From: Paracoccaceae bacterium
Lineage (GTDB): Bacteria > Pseudomonadota > Alphaproteobacteria > Rhodobacterales > Rhodobacteraceae
Assembly: GCA_019090795.1 (NCBI GenBank)
Contig: JAHRVG010000107.1
Coordinates: forward strand, 1 to 60,876
Direction: 5' to 3'
DNA: 60,876 nt
The notes beneath the pieces are model-generated. The model worked only from the letters and a program-made list of their open reading frames with translations, was not told where the DNA came from and did not search any database. Below, in pieces: positions 35,881 through 45,787 of the stretch. The translations under genes were made by a program, and so were the position numbers. Numbering within the stretch: the stretch's first letter is position 1; each line of letters begins with the position of its first letter.

Positions 35881-36309
35881 ATGAATGACAACCAGACTGC
35901 ATTTAGCATCAATACATCAGGTCAAGGCCTTTACGAATTCACCCGCCAAGTCACTACTTTCCTAAGCCGGAGTCACAGCCAAAACGGCCTGCTCACGCTG
36001 TTTGTGCAGCACACATCCTGCTCACTGTTAATTCAGGAAAATGCCGACCCCGAGGTCCAGAGCGATTTGCGAAATTTCTTCGCCCGTCTGGTGCCACCTA
36101 GCAGCGACAAATCAATGGCCTACCTGACCCACACCTATGAGGGCGCTGACGATATGCCCGCTCATATCAAGGCCGTGCTAATGCCAGTCTCTATCACTAT
36201 TCCGATCATCAATGGCCAACTCGTCCTTGGTACTTGGCAAGGAATATACCTTTTCGAACATCGCGACCATCCCCACCGCCGCCGCGTCATCGCGCATATT
36301 TCCCCCTGA
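35881..36309 (+). CDS. yjbQ: YjbQ family (UPF0047) secondary thiamine-phosphate synthase-like enzyme
   Basis: A 142-aa protein of the YjbQ family. Motifs: LLTLFVQHTSCSLLIQENAD near residues 36-56, LTHTYEGADDMPAHIKAVLM, and LGTWQGIYLFEHRDHPHRRR. The family has weak thiamine phosphate synthase activity and conserved histidines that may bind metal; its true role is unclear. The ATG has AAGGA upstream. It converges with lpdA with only two bases between stop codons. Confidence 0.92.
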   Translation: MNDNQTAFSINTSGQGLYEFTRQVTTFLSRSHSQNGLLTLFVQHTSCSLLIQENADPEVQSDLRNFFARLVPPSSDKSMAYLTHTYEGADDMPAHIKAVLMPVSITIPIINGQLVLGTWQGIYLFEHRDHPHRRRVIAHISP

Positions 36310-36311
36310 TA

Positions 36312-37703
36312 CTAAAAGTGCAGCGCTGCATCATAGGCATCAAGTACAGATTCATGCATCATTTCCGACAACGTCGGGTGCGGAAATACAGTGTTCATCA
36401 AGTCCTCTTCGGTGGTCTCCAACTGGCGGCCAATGACATAGCCCTGTATCAGCTCAGTCACTTCAGCCCCCACCATATGAGCGCCCAATAACTCGCCGGT
36501 TTTGGCGTCAAAGATGGTTTTGATCAGGCCTTCGGGTTCCCCCAAAGCAATCGCCTTGCCGTTGGCCATGAAGGGGAAACGCCCAACCTTGATCGCCAAG
36601 CCCTTTTCCTTGGCCTGCGCTTCAGTCATCCCGACCGACGCAATCTGGGGCTGGCAATACGTGCAACCGGCAATGCTGTCAGGTTTCACCGGATGCGCGT
36701 GTTTGCCTGCGATCAAATCTGCCACCATTACACCCTCGTGGCTGGCTTTATGGGCGAGCCAGGGCGGCGCAGCGATGTCGCCGATGGCATAAATACCGGG
36801 GGCCGCCTTGCAGAATTCATCGGTAGTGATGTGGCTACGATCCTCTTTCGCGCCAGCAGCTTCCAGCCCAAGGTTCTCAACGTTTCCAACGATTCCGACT
36901 GCTGAAATCACAGTGTCGAACTCCCGCTTCTCGACCTTGCCCTTCACCGAAATATGGGCGGTGACTTTTCCGTTGCCACGGTCCAGCTTCTTGACCATCG
37001 CCCCTTCAAGGATTGTCATTCCTTGCTTAACGAACTGCTTTTTCGCCAGCGCCGCAATTTCGGCGTCCTCGACAGGCAGAATTCGCTCCATCACCTCGAC
37101 TACCGTCGTTTCCGCGCCAAGGGTGTTGTAAAAACTGGCAAATTCGATGCCAATAGCACCAGAGCCGATCACCAAAAGTTTTTTAGGCATATGCGGCGGG
37201 TTCAGCGCGTGTTTATAGGTCCAGACCAGCTTGCCATCGGCCTCCAGTCCCGGCAATTCCCGCGCCCGCGCACCAGTCGCAATGATGATGTTTTTGGCCG
37301 TCAGCTCCTCATTGGATTTGACGGCCTTTACCGCAACCTTGCTATTGCCCAGAAGCTTAGCCTCTCCCATGAACACCTTGATTTTGTTTTTCTTCATCAG
37401 GTGGCCAATGCCGCCACTGAGTTGCGCAGCTACTCCGCGTGAACGCTTAACCACCGCATCAAGATCGTATTCAATGCCACTGGCTTTCAGGCCAAACTCC
37501 CCCGCCCTTTGCATCAGATGAAAAACCTCGGAGGACCGCAGCAATGCTTTGGTCGGGATACAACCCCAGTTCAGGCAGATGCCCCCGAGATGCTCACGCT
37601 CGACAATCGCTACGTTCAGGCCGTTTTGCGCACCGCGAATGGCGGCAACATAGCCACCCGGCCCAGCACCGATCACCACCAGATCAAAGGAATTTACCGT
37701 CAC
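36312..37703 (-). CDS. lpdA: Dihydrolipoyl dehydrogenase (E3)
   Basis: A 463-aa FAD disulfide oxidoreductase. LVVIGAGPGGYVAAIRG binds FAD, GGICLNWGCIPTKALL holds the redox pair Cys43 and Cys48, LVIGSGAIGIEFASFYNTLG binds NAD, and HPTLSEMMHESVLDA has the catalytic HPTxxE. It reoxidises lipoamide in pyruvate or 2-oxoglutarate dehydrogenase. The E1 and E2 genes are not in the window, so its complex cannot be assigned. Confidence 0.96.
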   Translation of the reverse strand: MTVNSFDLVVIGAGPGGYVAAIRGAQNGLNVAIVEREHLGGICLNWGCIPTKALLRSSEVFHLMQRAGEFGLKASGIEYDLDAVVKRSRGVAAQLSGGIGHLMKKNKIKVFMGEAKLLGNSKVAVKAVKSNEELTAKNIIIATGARARELPGLEADGKLVWTYKHALNPPHMPKKLLVIGSGAIGIEFASFYNTLGAETTVVEVMERILPVEDAEIAALAKKQFVKQGMTILEGAMVKKLDRGNGKVTAHISVKGKVEKREFDTVISAVGIVGNVENLGLEAAGAKEDRSHITTDEFCKAAPGIYAIGDIAAPPWLAHKASHEGVMVADLIAGKHAHPVKPDSIAGCTYCQPQIASVGMTEAQAKEKGLAIKVGRFPFMANGKAIALGEPEGLIKTIFDAKTGELLGAHMVGAEVTELIQGYVIGRQLETTEEDLMNTVFPHPTLSEMMHESVLDAYDAALHF

Positions 37704-37768
37704 AATGCGCCCTCCAGAAAATTAGTTCACCATTAAACCAATTTATTCTCCGCAAATATGCGGGAAAA

Positions 37769-37798
37769 CTGAAAGGGTTTCAAGCCCGTGATTTTCAG
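37769..37798 (-). terminator. Terminator after the DUF924 gene
   Basis: On the reverse strand CTGAAA (37793-37798) and a GGGC segment (37784-37787) pair with CCC (37775-37777) and TTTCAG (37769-37774), followed by TTTTCC. It lies 11 bases beyond the DUF924 stop. Confidence 0.6.
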
Positions 37799-37808
37799 CG
37801 CATAACTG

Positions 37809-38384
37809 CTATGCTGCAAGAATATCCTGAAGGGTTTGCTGATAGCCTTTTGTACCCAGAAACTCTGCCTCGGCAGCAGTGCTCTTGCGTTCCAGAGCCT
37901 GATTGCGGAAGGGAAACCGACCATACTTGCGAATCAGTTCGCGGTGAGCACGGGCATGGGGCAGTGTGATCACGCTGGTTTCCGGCATTCGTGTTGTCAC
38001 CAAACGCACGCAACGCTCCTGATCCGTCAGACACTCCGAGTGCATCAACGGCAAGTAATAGAACTGGCGCGCAGGTTCAGGCGTGCGTAGATCAAACTTG
38101 GCGTCAATCGCATGGCGCGCAGCGCAGCGGGCCAGTTTATCAGTAGAAAATGCCTGTTTGTCATTGCGAAACATGTTTCGGGGAAACTGGTCCAGCAGAA
38201 TTATCAGCGCCAGCGCTTTGTCAGGATAGGTTCGCCAGTCGCAGTATTTGCCCTTAGCAGCCAGCTCCCAATCGCCCAAAAACCGATCCCGAATTTTCTG
38301 GTCCAGCGCATCATCCGCGATATACCAACCTTCCGGGCCAACTTCATCTAACCAAAAATCGAGTATTTCCTGAGCTTTTTCCAT
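37809..38384 (-). CDS. DUF924 family protein
   Basis: A 191-aa protein of DUF924. It begins EILDFWLDEVGPEGWYIADD and has IILLDQFPRNMFRNDKQAF and FYYLPLMHSECLTDQERC, the usual family pattern with a helical-repeat (TPR-like) fold. The ATG at 38384 has GGAGG eight bases upstream and is preferred to the longer frame starting at 38411. The family is widespread and of unknown function, sometimes near stress genes. Here it stands alone with its own terminator. Confidence 0.88.
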   Translation of the reverse strand: MEKAQEILDFWLDEVGPEGWYIADDALDQKIRDRFLGDWELAAKGKYCDWRTYPDKALALIILLDQFPRNMFRNDKQAFSTDKLARCAARHAIDAKFDLRTPEPARQFYYLPLMHSECLTDQERCVRLVTTRMPETSVITLPHARAHRELIRKYGRFPFRNQALERKSTAAEAEFLGTKGYQQTLQDILAA

Positions 38385-38490
38385 AGCCCTGCCTCCACCT
38401 GTGTTACCCACTCCCCATGCTTAAGCCTAGCAAAGCGCTAAAGAAAAGCGTCGGTCAACCCCCTTTTTACAAAACTGTGACAATCTGTGC

Positions 38491-39747
38491 CTAATCGTGA
38501 CTTTCTTCGTCTTGTGCGGCCTCAATTGCGATCTCCTGGGCCACCTCGACAGCGACGGGGGATGCGGAGGGCGTAACAGGAGTATAGGCATTTGTATCCT
38601 CAATACTGGGGGCAGCCCGCTGCGACATCCGATAAAGCGCGTAACCGCCCATCAGCAGCAGCACCACACCAAGATAGACAAAGAATCCCGAAGGTGCAAA
38701 ACGCGTCATCAACCAACCAACAATCAACGGGCCAGTAATTGCGCCGACACCGTTCACAAAGATCAAGCCACCAGATGCTGCCGCCATATCCTCGGGTTCG
38801 AGAAAATCGTTTGTATAGGCAATATAGAGTGAATACAGCGGGTTGGTTGTGCCCCCCAGTACAAAAGCAGTTATCATCAGGGCGGTGAAATTATCAGAAA
38901 AGGGGAGAACAGCAAGCGCCGCCGCACCGCCTGTAAGGGAGGCAGACACAATCAACAGGCGCCGGTCCATGTGATCCGACAGCCAGCCGATGGGGTATTG
39001 TAGCAGCATTCCCCCGACATAGATCGCCGAGGCAAACAGCGCGATCTCGCCGATGCTCATGCCCACAGCTGCACCGTAGACCGCCACCATACCGAATTGC
39101 GCCCCAAACACGCCCCCCAGCAGGAACGAACCAACCACCCCCAGCGGCGAAGCGTGGTAGAGTTGTTTCAGCGTCATCGGTTTGGTGGTCTGAAACATCG
39201 GTGCGGGGTTGGCAGATAGCAGAATCGGCGCAAACGACAGGGAAACCGCCACTGAAATGATCACAAACAGCGTATAACCCGAGGTGTCCACCGCGCTCAG
39301 CAACCATTGCGCCGCAACAATTCCCATCATCTGGATAATCATATAGGCCGAGAGCGATTGCCCCCGTGTTTCATTGGTGGCGCTGTCATTCAGCCAGCTT
39401 TCCGACACCACATACACACCGGAATAGCAAAAGCCGACAACCACTCGCAGCGCGAACCAGGCGAATTGATCCGGCAGCGCCGCAAACAGGATCAGGGCGG
39501 CAGAGATAAAAGAGGCCAGAGCAGCAAAGACGCGCACATGGCCAACCCGCCGGATCAGCAGCGGGGTCAGGCGTGACCCGCCCAGAAACCCGAGGAAATA
39601 GGCCGCCATAATCAGCGAGAGCACACCGGTAGAAAATCCCTCGGCGACACCACGAATACCCAAAAGTGTGCCCTGCACGCCATTGCCCAGCAGCAGCAGG
39701 AAAATACCCAGCAGCAGCGCCCAGGAATGTTTAATGACGTAGATCAT
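38491..39747 (-). CDS. Major facilitator superfamily transporter (YcaD-like)
   Basis: A 418-aa MFS protein with twelve membrane helices. Motifs: GFLGGSRLTPLLIRRVGHVR between helices 2 and 3, and VVGFCYSGVYVVSESWLND. A cytoplasmic C-terminal tail of about 45 residues is acidic and has no hydrophobic segment. The start at 39747 follows AAGGG; the longer frame adds 20 polar residues without support. Substrate unknown. It lies 78 bases before queA. Confidence 0.85.
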   Translation of the reverse strand: MIYVIKHSWALLLGIFLLLLGNGVQGTLLGIRGVAEGFSTGVLSLIMAAYFLGFLGGSRLTPLLIRRVGHVRVFAALASFISAALILFAALPDQFAWFALRVVVGFCYSGVYVVSESWLNDSATNETRGQSLSAYMIIQMMGIVAAQWLLSAVDTSGYTLFVIISVAVSLSFAPILLSANPAPMFQTTKPMTLKQLYHASPLGVVGSFLLGGVFGAQFGMVAVYGAAVGMSIGEIALFASAIYVGGMLLQYPIGWLSDHMDRRLLIVSASLTGGAAALAVLPFSDNFTALMITAFVLGGTTNPLYSLYIAYTNDFLEPEDMAAASGGLIFVNGVGAITGPLIVGWLMTRFAPSGFFVYLGVVLLLMGGYALYRMSQRAAPSIEDTNAYTPVTPSASPVAVEVAQEIAIEAAQDEESHD

Positions 39748-39825
39748 GGTGCTTGCCCTTGGCCGGTCGATTGAGATTTGACCATATTTCGCGTGGGCTT
39801 GGGACACCTGCCCAGACGCGACGTT

Positions 39826-40890
39826 TTAAATGTCGTTTTCCGAAGGCAGCAACAGCGAGCTATCGCCATAGGAAAAGAAACGATAGCCACCCGCAATTGC
39901 GTATTGGTAAATATCACGAATTTCCTGGCACCCCATAAAGGCGCTGACCAGCATCATCAGCGTAGATTTGGGCAGGTGAAAATTGGTAATCAAGCCATCG
40001 GCCACGGCGAAATGAAAGCCGGGTTTGATAAAAATATCGGTCTCGCCGCTCCAGGGCGCAATCGCGCCGCTGGCCTGCGCTGCTGTTTCCACCAGACGCA
40101 GCGCCGTGGTGCCAACCGGAATCACCCGCCCACCACGCGCTTTGGTTTGGGCGATCATCTGGACGGCCTGTTCACTGACACGCCCCCATTCGGCGTGCAT
40201 TTTATGCGCGCTTATATCGTCGGTCTTTACCGGCAGAAACGTTCCGGCCCCCACATGCAGCGTCACCTTTGTTGTATTCACTCCTTTGGCCTGCAACTGC
40301 TCCAGCAGGTTCTTGTCAAAATGCAACGAGGCCGTGGGGGCTGCAACAGCGCCGGAATGCTGTGCGAAGACAGTTTGATAGTCCTCTTTGTCCTGCGCAT
40401 CCGCCGGTCGTTTTGCTGCGATATAGGGCGGCAATGGCATGGAGCCGAGGCGCTGGATTGCCTGATCGAAATCTGCGCCTGCAAGGGAGAAACGCAGCCG
40501 GATACTATCGCTTGTTTTATCCAGAACCTGTGCCTGCAACGCCGCGTCAAACTCAATCACCTCACCAACCCGGACCCGCCTGCCCGGCTTGGCCAGTGCC
40601 AGCCAGTTCCCGTCTGTGTCGCAAGACAGCAACGTCACCTCGACCTTGGCAAATGTCTCGCCGTTATCCGACACGCGTCGGCGCAAACCAGACAGGCGCG
40701 CGGGGATAACTTTGGTGTCGTTCAAGACCAGCAGATCACCGGCGCGCAAGAAATCGGGCAGATCACTGAAATGGTGATCCGACAGCTCAGCCCCGCGGGC
40801 CACCAACATACGCGATGCAGGCCGCGGGGTTGCGGGTCGCAGAGCAATCAATTGCTCAGGCAGATCGAAATCGAAATCGGACAGTTTCAT
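39826..40890 (-). CDS. queA: S-adenosylmethionine:tRNA ribosyltransferase-isomerase
   Basis: A 354-aa QueA protein. It begins [20 protein letters not shown], and has [37 protein letters not shown] and a final [12 protein letters not shown]. It adds the ribosyl group of SAM to preQ1 in tRNA during queuosine synthesis. The start at 40890 is the family start; the longer frame upstream is not used. It follows the AsmA-like gene by 51 bases, in the same direction, and tgt is not in the window. Confidence 0.96.
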   Translation of the reverse strand: MKLSDFDFDLPEQLIALRPATPRPASRMLVARGAELSDHHFSDLPDFLRAGDLLVLNDTKVIPARLSGLRRRVSDNGETFAKVEVTLLSCDTDGNWLALAKPGRRVRVGEVIEFDAALQAQVLDKTSDSIRLRFSLAGADFDQAIQRLGSMPLPPYIAAKRPADAQDKEDYQTVFAQHSGAVAAPTASLHFDKNLLEQLQAKGVNTTKVTLHVGAGTFLPVKTDDISAHKMHAEWGRVSEQAVQMIAQTKARGGRVIPVGTTALRLVETAAQASGAIAPWSGETDIFIKPGFHFAVADGLITNFHLPKSTLMMLVSAFMGCQEIRDIYQYAIAGGYRFFSYGDSSLLLPSENDI

Positions 40891-40941
40891 AGGCGGCCAC
40901 TGCCGGAAATAGCAAAGCAAAGCAAGCACGGATTGCGATTG

Positions 40942-43900
40942 TCAGCGCAAATCCTGATTGTCTGGACGCGTAAATGGCATTTTCTTTTTGCGGAGCGGTT
41001 TGTGCTTTTCCTCAAGCTCTGCCTCTTTGGTGACAAGCTTACTGTCCTGTTCTCTTGGCTGATCTGTTGAAATTTCGGCCCCACCCGCAGGCGCGGGAAC
41101 TTTGGTGCGGAAAATCTCGCGAAAGGCACCGGGGGTCAGGATCGACAGCGGATTGACAGTAACCTTGGGATCATCCGCATGCCCGCGCATCCGATAGGTA
41201 AAACTAAACAATCCCTCGCCCTTTTTACGACCACCCAGCTTGCCCAATGTGCGCTCAAACAGCCCGTTCAATGCGTAGAGCGGCGTTGTCACCCCCTCAA
41301 AATCAACGGTCCGTTCGGTGCTGTTATACCAGCCATCCAATGTGATTCCGATCGAGGGGCCAACAGCTGAAATATCCTTGATCTGCACCCCATTCGGGCG
41401 CATCAGAAATTTGCCACTCACGGTAGAGAAATGGATGCCATCGCCCTCTAGTTGCTGCAGCAAACCAACAACCGAAATCCCGTTCATCAGACCCGCCATC
41501 GCCGAGGTGTTGGTCATGCGGGTGCGTTTGATCTTGAGCGTTCCGTCATATTCCCCCTCGGTTGCCCGCGGCACAATAATAACCCACAGATCGCCGCCAT
41601 AAACGTTGTCCATCAGATCAGCCGCGGCCAGCACCCGCCCTGCATCATCGGATTGGATCTCGAAGGCTGTGCCAAATTTATGCGGAAACATGGTGCCGGA
41701 AATCGGTGTGTCGCCATTCACACGGCCAGTAAAAGAGCCGGTCATTCCCTTGCCCGGTTCAAGCTTGGCCTTGAAATTCGTCAGTGCAATGCCGGTTAAG
41801 ATCGTCAATCTGTCCAAACTGACATCAATCAAGCCACCGCCAGTGGAACCCTCCCCCCCAGTGCCGCCGGAAATGTTGAAATTGCGCATATCCGCCGCAC
41901 CACCGGAAAGCGTGATATTGGCCTGCCCACTGGGCGACATTTCCAGCACTGCAGATGTATCCAGCCAACGCCCGGCGCGCAAGCTGCTGAGGCGCAATGC
42001 CTTCATCTTACCATCGGGATTAAAATCAATCTTGCCCCTTGCCTTCATTCCTGGTGCTGTCAGTGCCAGTGCATCAACGGTTGGCACCACGCCAAAACTG
42101 CCCGCCACCTCTAGCTTGCCAGACGATTTGCTGCTTTTGACCCATTGCAAAGCAGGCACCTTCAGCACAGCACCCACCAGATCGGACACCACTGTATACG
42201 TCGGGATCTGGTTTTTCTTGATGTTCACCACCACTTTGGCAAGCGCTTCACCCGAGACAGAACCCTTGGGCAGCGTGATACCCAGCCCATCCAGATTTTC
42301 CTGCGAGAGGCCCACATCCGCCACAACTTCGCTGCCCTTTGCCGCCGCCCTGCCAAACCCGAGCCGCCAGCGCGCCTGCATTGGCACCGTGTCGAGTGTT
42401 ATCGGCCCCAGCATTTCCAACCCCTTCTCGCTGGCGGTCATGCGCATAGATGACGCCCGCAAGGCATGGCCCTTGACCAATGTATCACTGGCGAGGTCTT
42501 TTACCTCTGCCACCGCATTAAACAGTACATCCTTGGGCTTGGTTTTCTTGGTTAGCGGCACTTGCAGGGTGCCACTAACCGCCACTTTGCCGCTGGCAAC
42601 ACTGGGCGTCAGCCCCACCTTTTTCAGGAACTCAAACTTCTTTGCATCCAACAGATGCAACGCTGCCTGCAGTCCGCCGCGCGCAGACACTATCACCTCG
42701 CCAAGGGCTGGGCGGGCAGTAATATCCGGAATGTAAAAACTGGACCCGGACCCATCGACGACCGTGTCATCCGCCGCAATCAAATAGCCGCTTTGCAATT
42801 CAATCCGCAGGTCATTGTGGGTCAGATAGCCATAGCCCTGCCCGTCGCGCAATTCCGGCATGGTTTTCATAAACCGCACCTGTGCATCCTTGATGTCAAA
42901 ATTAAAGGCATATTTGAATTTGCCTTCTTTGCTGCGCAGACCGCCCCGAAAATTGCTGACCTGCCCCTCAGTGATATTCTCGACCAGCCACTTGCGTGTT
43001 TTGGGAATAGCCTTGATCGGCCAGAATGCCATCACCCGGTCATTATCGGCATTCGAGACCTCAATATCGTAGCGGTTCACCCAGAAATCCTTTTGCGCCA
43101 CGGATTCACCGGCCAGCCGGTAGGTCGCCGCACCATCAAATACCGTCAAAGCGCCGACCTCGAGTTTAAGCGGGTTAAAAGAGACCCTGAAATCCAGCCC
43201 CGCCCCGTCGAGCTCTAAAGGTCCGGAAAATGCATCCGGGCGGCTCAATAAAATGTTGGCAAAACTGAACTGCCCCGCCATCGCCCCGACACCACCTTCT
43301 GGGGTGCGCTCTAACACGGCATAGCCCTCAGAGGAAATCTTGCCCGATGTGGTGTCCAGCTTGATTTGTGAAAACTCCAGCCGGTCATGGGCTTTGCTAT
43401 AGGCAAAATAGACTTTGGCCTGATCAAAACCGATGGGCAGGCTTGTCGGGGTTTCCAGCAACCGCCCCTGCCCGAGATCCAGAACCCCGTTGATATCCCC
43501 AACCGTTCCATCATTGCTAACACTTGCGGTCATCGAGCCAGAAATACGGGTATCAAAAATGCGTATCCAGTCAAAAGCCCCCACCATATCTGCTAGATCA
43601 TTCGGCGCCGCATTGCTGAATTGCAAAAACAAGTCAGCCTTTTTACTGCCGATCTTGTGTTTTGCCTTTGCCAGAATATTTGTACGTTCGCCACCAAAAG
43701 TATCGACATAAACCTCGGTGCGCAGGTCCAATACATCATCCGTGCGGGAAAACTGCACCAAAGATTCAGACACGTCCCAACTGTGACCGCTGCGTACATC
43801 TTCTACCAGAATATCCGTATCGCGTAATGCGATTGAGTGCAGGTTTTTCAATTCCTTACGTTGCAGGAACGCGTCCACTCGCGCCAGAATATCGCCCTCA

Positions 43901-44349
43901 AAAACCGTATCTCCCTGCGCGTTCAGGCGCAGAAACCGAATATTGCCGTCCCGCTCGCGGATCAATTTCAAGCGGGTGCCGACGATCTCGATTTCCGATG
44001 GTGAAATTGTACCGCTAAACAGGTTCACCAGTGAAAAATCGGTGCGGATTTCGGGCACATTCAGCAGTTTCTTATGATCGGTATCAAACAGGGTGACATC
44101 GCGCAAAATAATCCGGTTGGCCGTACCGTCTTGATCCGAAGACAGACTTATCGCCCCGATCGAAAGGGTTTCATCCGCCAGTTGATCGTTGATGCGGTCC
44201 TCGACAAACGCCTGTAATCTCGGCAATTCCACCGGTTCATTGGAAATCAGGTACAGCAAAAAGCTCACGCCCAGCAGCGCCAGCACAACCACCGCGACAG
44301 TGATCGCCAACGCGCCAACAATAATGCGTTTCGTCCAGATTAAGTGCAA
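40942..44349 (-). CDS. Giant AsmA/YhdP-like envelope protein (DUF3971)
   Basis: A 1135-aa protein with one N-terminal membrane anchor (residues about 12-34) and a long beta-rich body. Features include DUF3971-like repeats, FDWIRIFDTRISGSMTASVS, and the AsmA-C region LDGWYNSTERTVDFEGVTTP, with the tail rich in charged residues. Such AsmA/TamB/YhdP relatives form long grooves that move phospholipids between the two membranes. The start is a TTG at 44349 because a TAA lies in frame just upstream. Divergent from bcp by 152 bases. The role is inferred from family. Confidence 0.85.
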   Translation of the reverse strand: MHLIWTKRIIVGALAITVAVVVLALLGVSFLLYLISNEPVELPRLQAFVEDRINDQLADETLSIGAISLSSDQDGTANRIILRDVTLFDTDHKKLLNVPEIRTDFSLVNLFSGTISPSEIEIVGTRLKLIRERDGNIRFLRLNAQGDTVFEGDILARVDAFLQRKELKNLHSIALRDTDILVEDVRSGHSWDVSESLVQFSRTDDVLDLRTEVYVDTFGGERTNILAKAKHKIGSKKADLFLQFSNAAPNDLADMVGAFDWIRIFDTRISGSMTASVSNDGTVGDINGVLDLGQGRLLETPTSLPIGFDQAKVYFAYSKAHDRLEFSQIKLDTTSGKISSEGYAVLERTPEGGVGAMAGQFSFANILLSRPDAFSGPLELDGAGLDFRVSFNPLKLEVGALTVFDGAATYRLAGESVAQKDFWVNRYDIEVSNADNDRVMAFWPIKAIPKTRKWLVENITEGQVSNFRGGLRSKEGKFKYAFNFDIKDAQVRFMKTMPELRDGQGYGYLTHNDLRIELQSGYLIAADDTVVDGSGSSFYIPDITARPALGEVIVSARGGLQAALHLLDAKKFEFLKKVGLTPSVASGKVAVSGTLQVPLTKKTKPKDVLFNAVAEVKDLASDTLVKGHALRASSMRMTASEKGLEMLGPITLDTVPMQARWRLGFGRAAAKGSEVVADVGLSQENLDGLGITLPKGSVSGEALAKVVVNIKKNQIPTYTVVSDLVGAVLKVPALQWVKSSKSSGKLEVAGSFGVVPTVDALALTAPGMKARGKIDFNPDGKMKALRLSSLRAGRWLDTSAVLEMSPSGQANITLSGGAADMRNFNISGGTGGEGSTGGGLIDVSLDRLTILTGIALTNFKAKLEPGKGMTGSFTGRVNGDTPISGTMFPHKFGTAFEIQSDDAGRVLAAADLMDNVYGGDLWVIIVPRATEGEYDGTLKIKRTRMTNTSAMAGLMNGISVVGLLQQLEGDGIHFSTVSGKFLMRPNGVQIKDISAVGPSIGITLDGWYNSTERTVDFEGVTTPLYALNGLFERTLGKLGGRKKGEGLFSFTYRMRGHADDPKVTVNPLSILTPGAFREIFRTKVPAPAGGAEISTDQPREQDSKLVTKEAELEEKHKPLRKKKMPFTRPDNQDLR

Positions 44350-44501
44350 CTTGTGTTACCCGTACTCATTGCCCCGCCAAACCCGTTTACGATAGCGGGA
44401 ATGCGGAATTACCTTGTCCCTTATCAATTTAGGTGGTCAAAGATGAAATTACCAATATCAAAGCCGACATTTACCCCTTGATTTGAAAGGAAAAGCCTAA
44501 A

Positions 44502-44972
44502 ATGCCCATAATCGGAGAAAACCTGCCGAATTTCACCCTTCCTTGCGTCTCTGCCCATGGTGAAACAGAGGCCGCGCTGGCGGACTTTGCTGGTAAAACC
44601 CTGATCCTGTTCTTTTACCCGCGCGACGACACACCGGGCTGCACCCGCGAGTCCATCGAGTTTACCGAGAATTTAGAGACCTTCACAGCCGCGAATTCGG
44701 TCATTCTGGGGGTCAGTAAAGATAGTGTTGAATCCCACGCCAAGTTCATCGCAAAATTCGATCTCAAAGTGGGCTTACTGTCTGATGCGGGTTCTGATTT
44801 TTGTGAACAACTTTCCGTTTGGAAAGAGAAAACTAACTTCGGCAAGAAATATATGGGCATCGAGCGCACCACTGTCATTGTTGATGGCTCCGGCGTAATC
44901 CGACACCTCTGGCGTGACGTTAAGGTAGACGGCCATGTAGACGCGGTTCTGGCGGCAGTGCAGGCTTTATGA
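44502..44972 (+). CDS. bcp: Thioredoxin-dependent peroxiredoxin, Bcp/PrxQ family
   Basis: A 156-aa peroxiredoxin. FYPRDDTPGCTRESIEF contains the peroxidatic Cys47. The resolving cysteine five residues later in typical Bcp (TPGCTVQAC) is absent: residue 52 is Ile. Cys15 and Cys101 (SDFCEQLSVW) are the only others, so either one resolves the oxidised cysteine or a thiol does. It reduces hydroperoxides in the cytoplasm. Its end overlaps the DUF455 start by four bases (ATGA), coupling the two. Confidence 0.92.
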   Translation: MPIIGENLPNFTLPCVSAHGETEAALADFAGKTLILFFYPRDDTPGCTRESIEFTENLETFTAANSVILGVSKDSVESHAKFIAKFDLKVGLLSDAGSDFCEQLSVWKEKTNFGKKYMGIERTTVIVDGSGVIRHLWRDVKVDGHVDAVLAAVQAL

Positions 44973-45787
44973 GCGGGCACACCCTGTGCGATTTGGCGGC
45001 GGACATTCTAACCACGGCAAATGCGGATCAAAAGGCTGCGAAATCCCTTGCGGCGGCAGAAATGTGGTTTGCCGCCCGCGAAACGGGCACACCAATGCCC
45101 TTGGGCCGGGCCGCACCCCCGTTGCGCCCCTCGCGCCCTCAACACCCCGAGCTGCTGCCCCCGAGCAAAGTGCCGCGCCGACGCCCGGGCACCGAAAAAG
45201 GCCGCATCGCCCTGATCCATGCCATTGCCCACATCGAGCTGAACGCGGTTGATCTGCACTGGGACATCATCCCGCGCTATGCAGACACCAAAATGCCGCT
45301 TGGGTTTTATGACGACTGGGTGAAATCCGCGGCCGAGGAGGCCAAGCATTTCAACCTGCTCTGTGGTCGCCTCAAGGCCATGGGCAGTCACTATGGTGCC
45401 CTCGCCGCACACGCGGGCATGTGGCGTGCTGCCGAAGATACGGCGGAAGATTTTCTTGGCCGCCTAGCGATTGTGCCCATGGTTCTGGAGGCCCGCGGTC
45501 TTGACGTGACGCCGGGCATGATCAAGATGTTTCAAAGCACGGCCCAGCCAGAAACAGTTGCGGTGCTTGAGGTGATCTACGCCGAGGAAGTCGGCCATGT
45601 GGCCTATGGTTCCAAGTGGTTCCACTTTCTGTGCGGTCGCCATGATCTCGACCCCAAGGAAGAATTCCACCGGCTGGTGCGCCAGTATTTTCCGGGCGGA
45701 TTAAAGCCGCCTTTCAACGATGAAAAACGCGCCGAAGCAGGCTTGCCGCTTGATTTTTATTGGCCAATGGTCGGGCCGCAGGACTAG
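44969..45787 (+). CDS. DUF455 ferritin-like protein
   Basis: A 272-aa DUF455 protein with a ferritin-like helix bundle. The likely di-iron ligands are in HIELNAVDLHWDI, SAAEEAKHFNLL and EVIYAEEVGHVAYGSKWF. The family is related to tRNA hydroxylases and rubrerythrin-like enzymes; substrate unknown. It is translationally coupled to the peroxiredoxin, which suggests a link to oxidative stress or iron chemistry. Its stop overlaps the stop of the convergent membrane protein gene (CTAG). Confidence 0.9.
   Translation: MSGHTLCDLAADILTTANADQKAAKSLAAAEMWFAARETGTPMPLGRAAPPLRPSRPQHPELLPPSKVPRRRPGTEKGRIALIHAIAHIELNAVDLHWDIIPRYADTKMPLGFYDDWVKSAAEEAKHFNLLCGRLKAMGSHYGALAAHAGMWRAAEDTAEDFLGRLAIVPMVLEARGLDVTPGMIKMFQSTAQPETVAVLEVIYAEEVGHVAYGSKWFHFLCGRHDLDPKEEFHRLVRQYFPGGLKPPFNDEKRAEAGLPLDFYWPMVGPQD

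Noticed and set aside
39778-42736. Long plus-strand frames opposite queA and the AsmA-like gene
   Set aside because: Shadows of GC-rich codon bias; queA motifs on the reverse strand are unambiguous.
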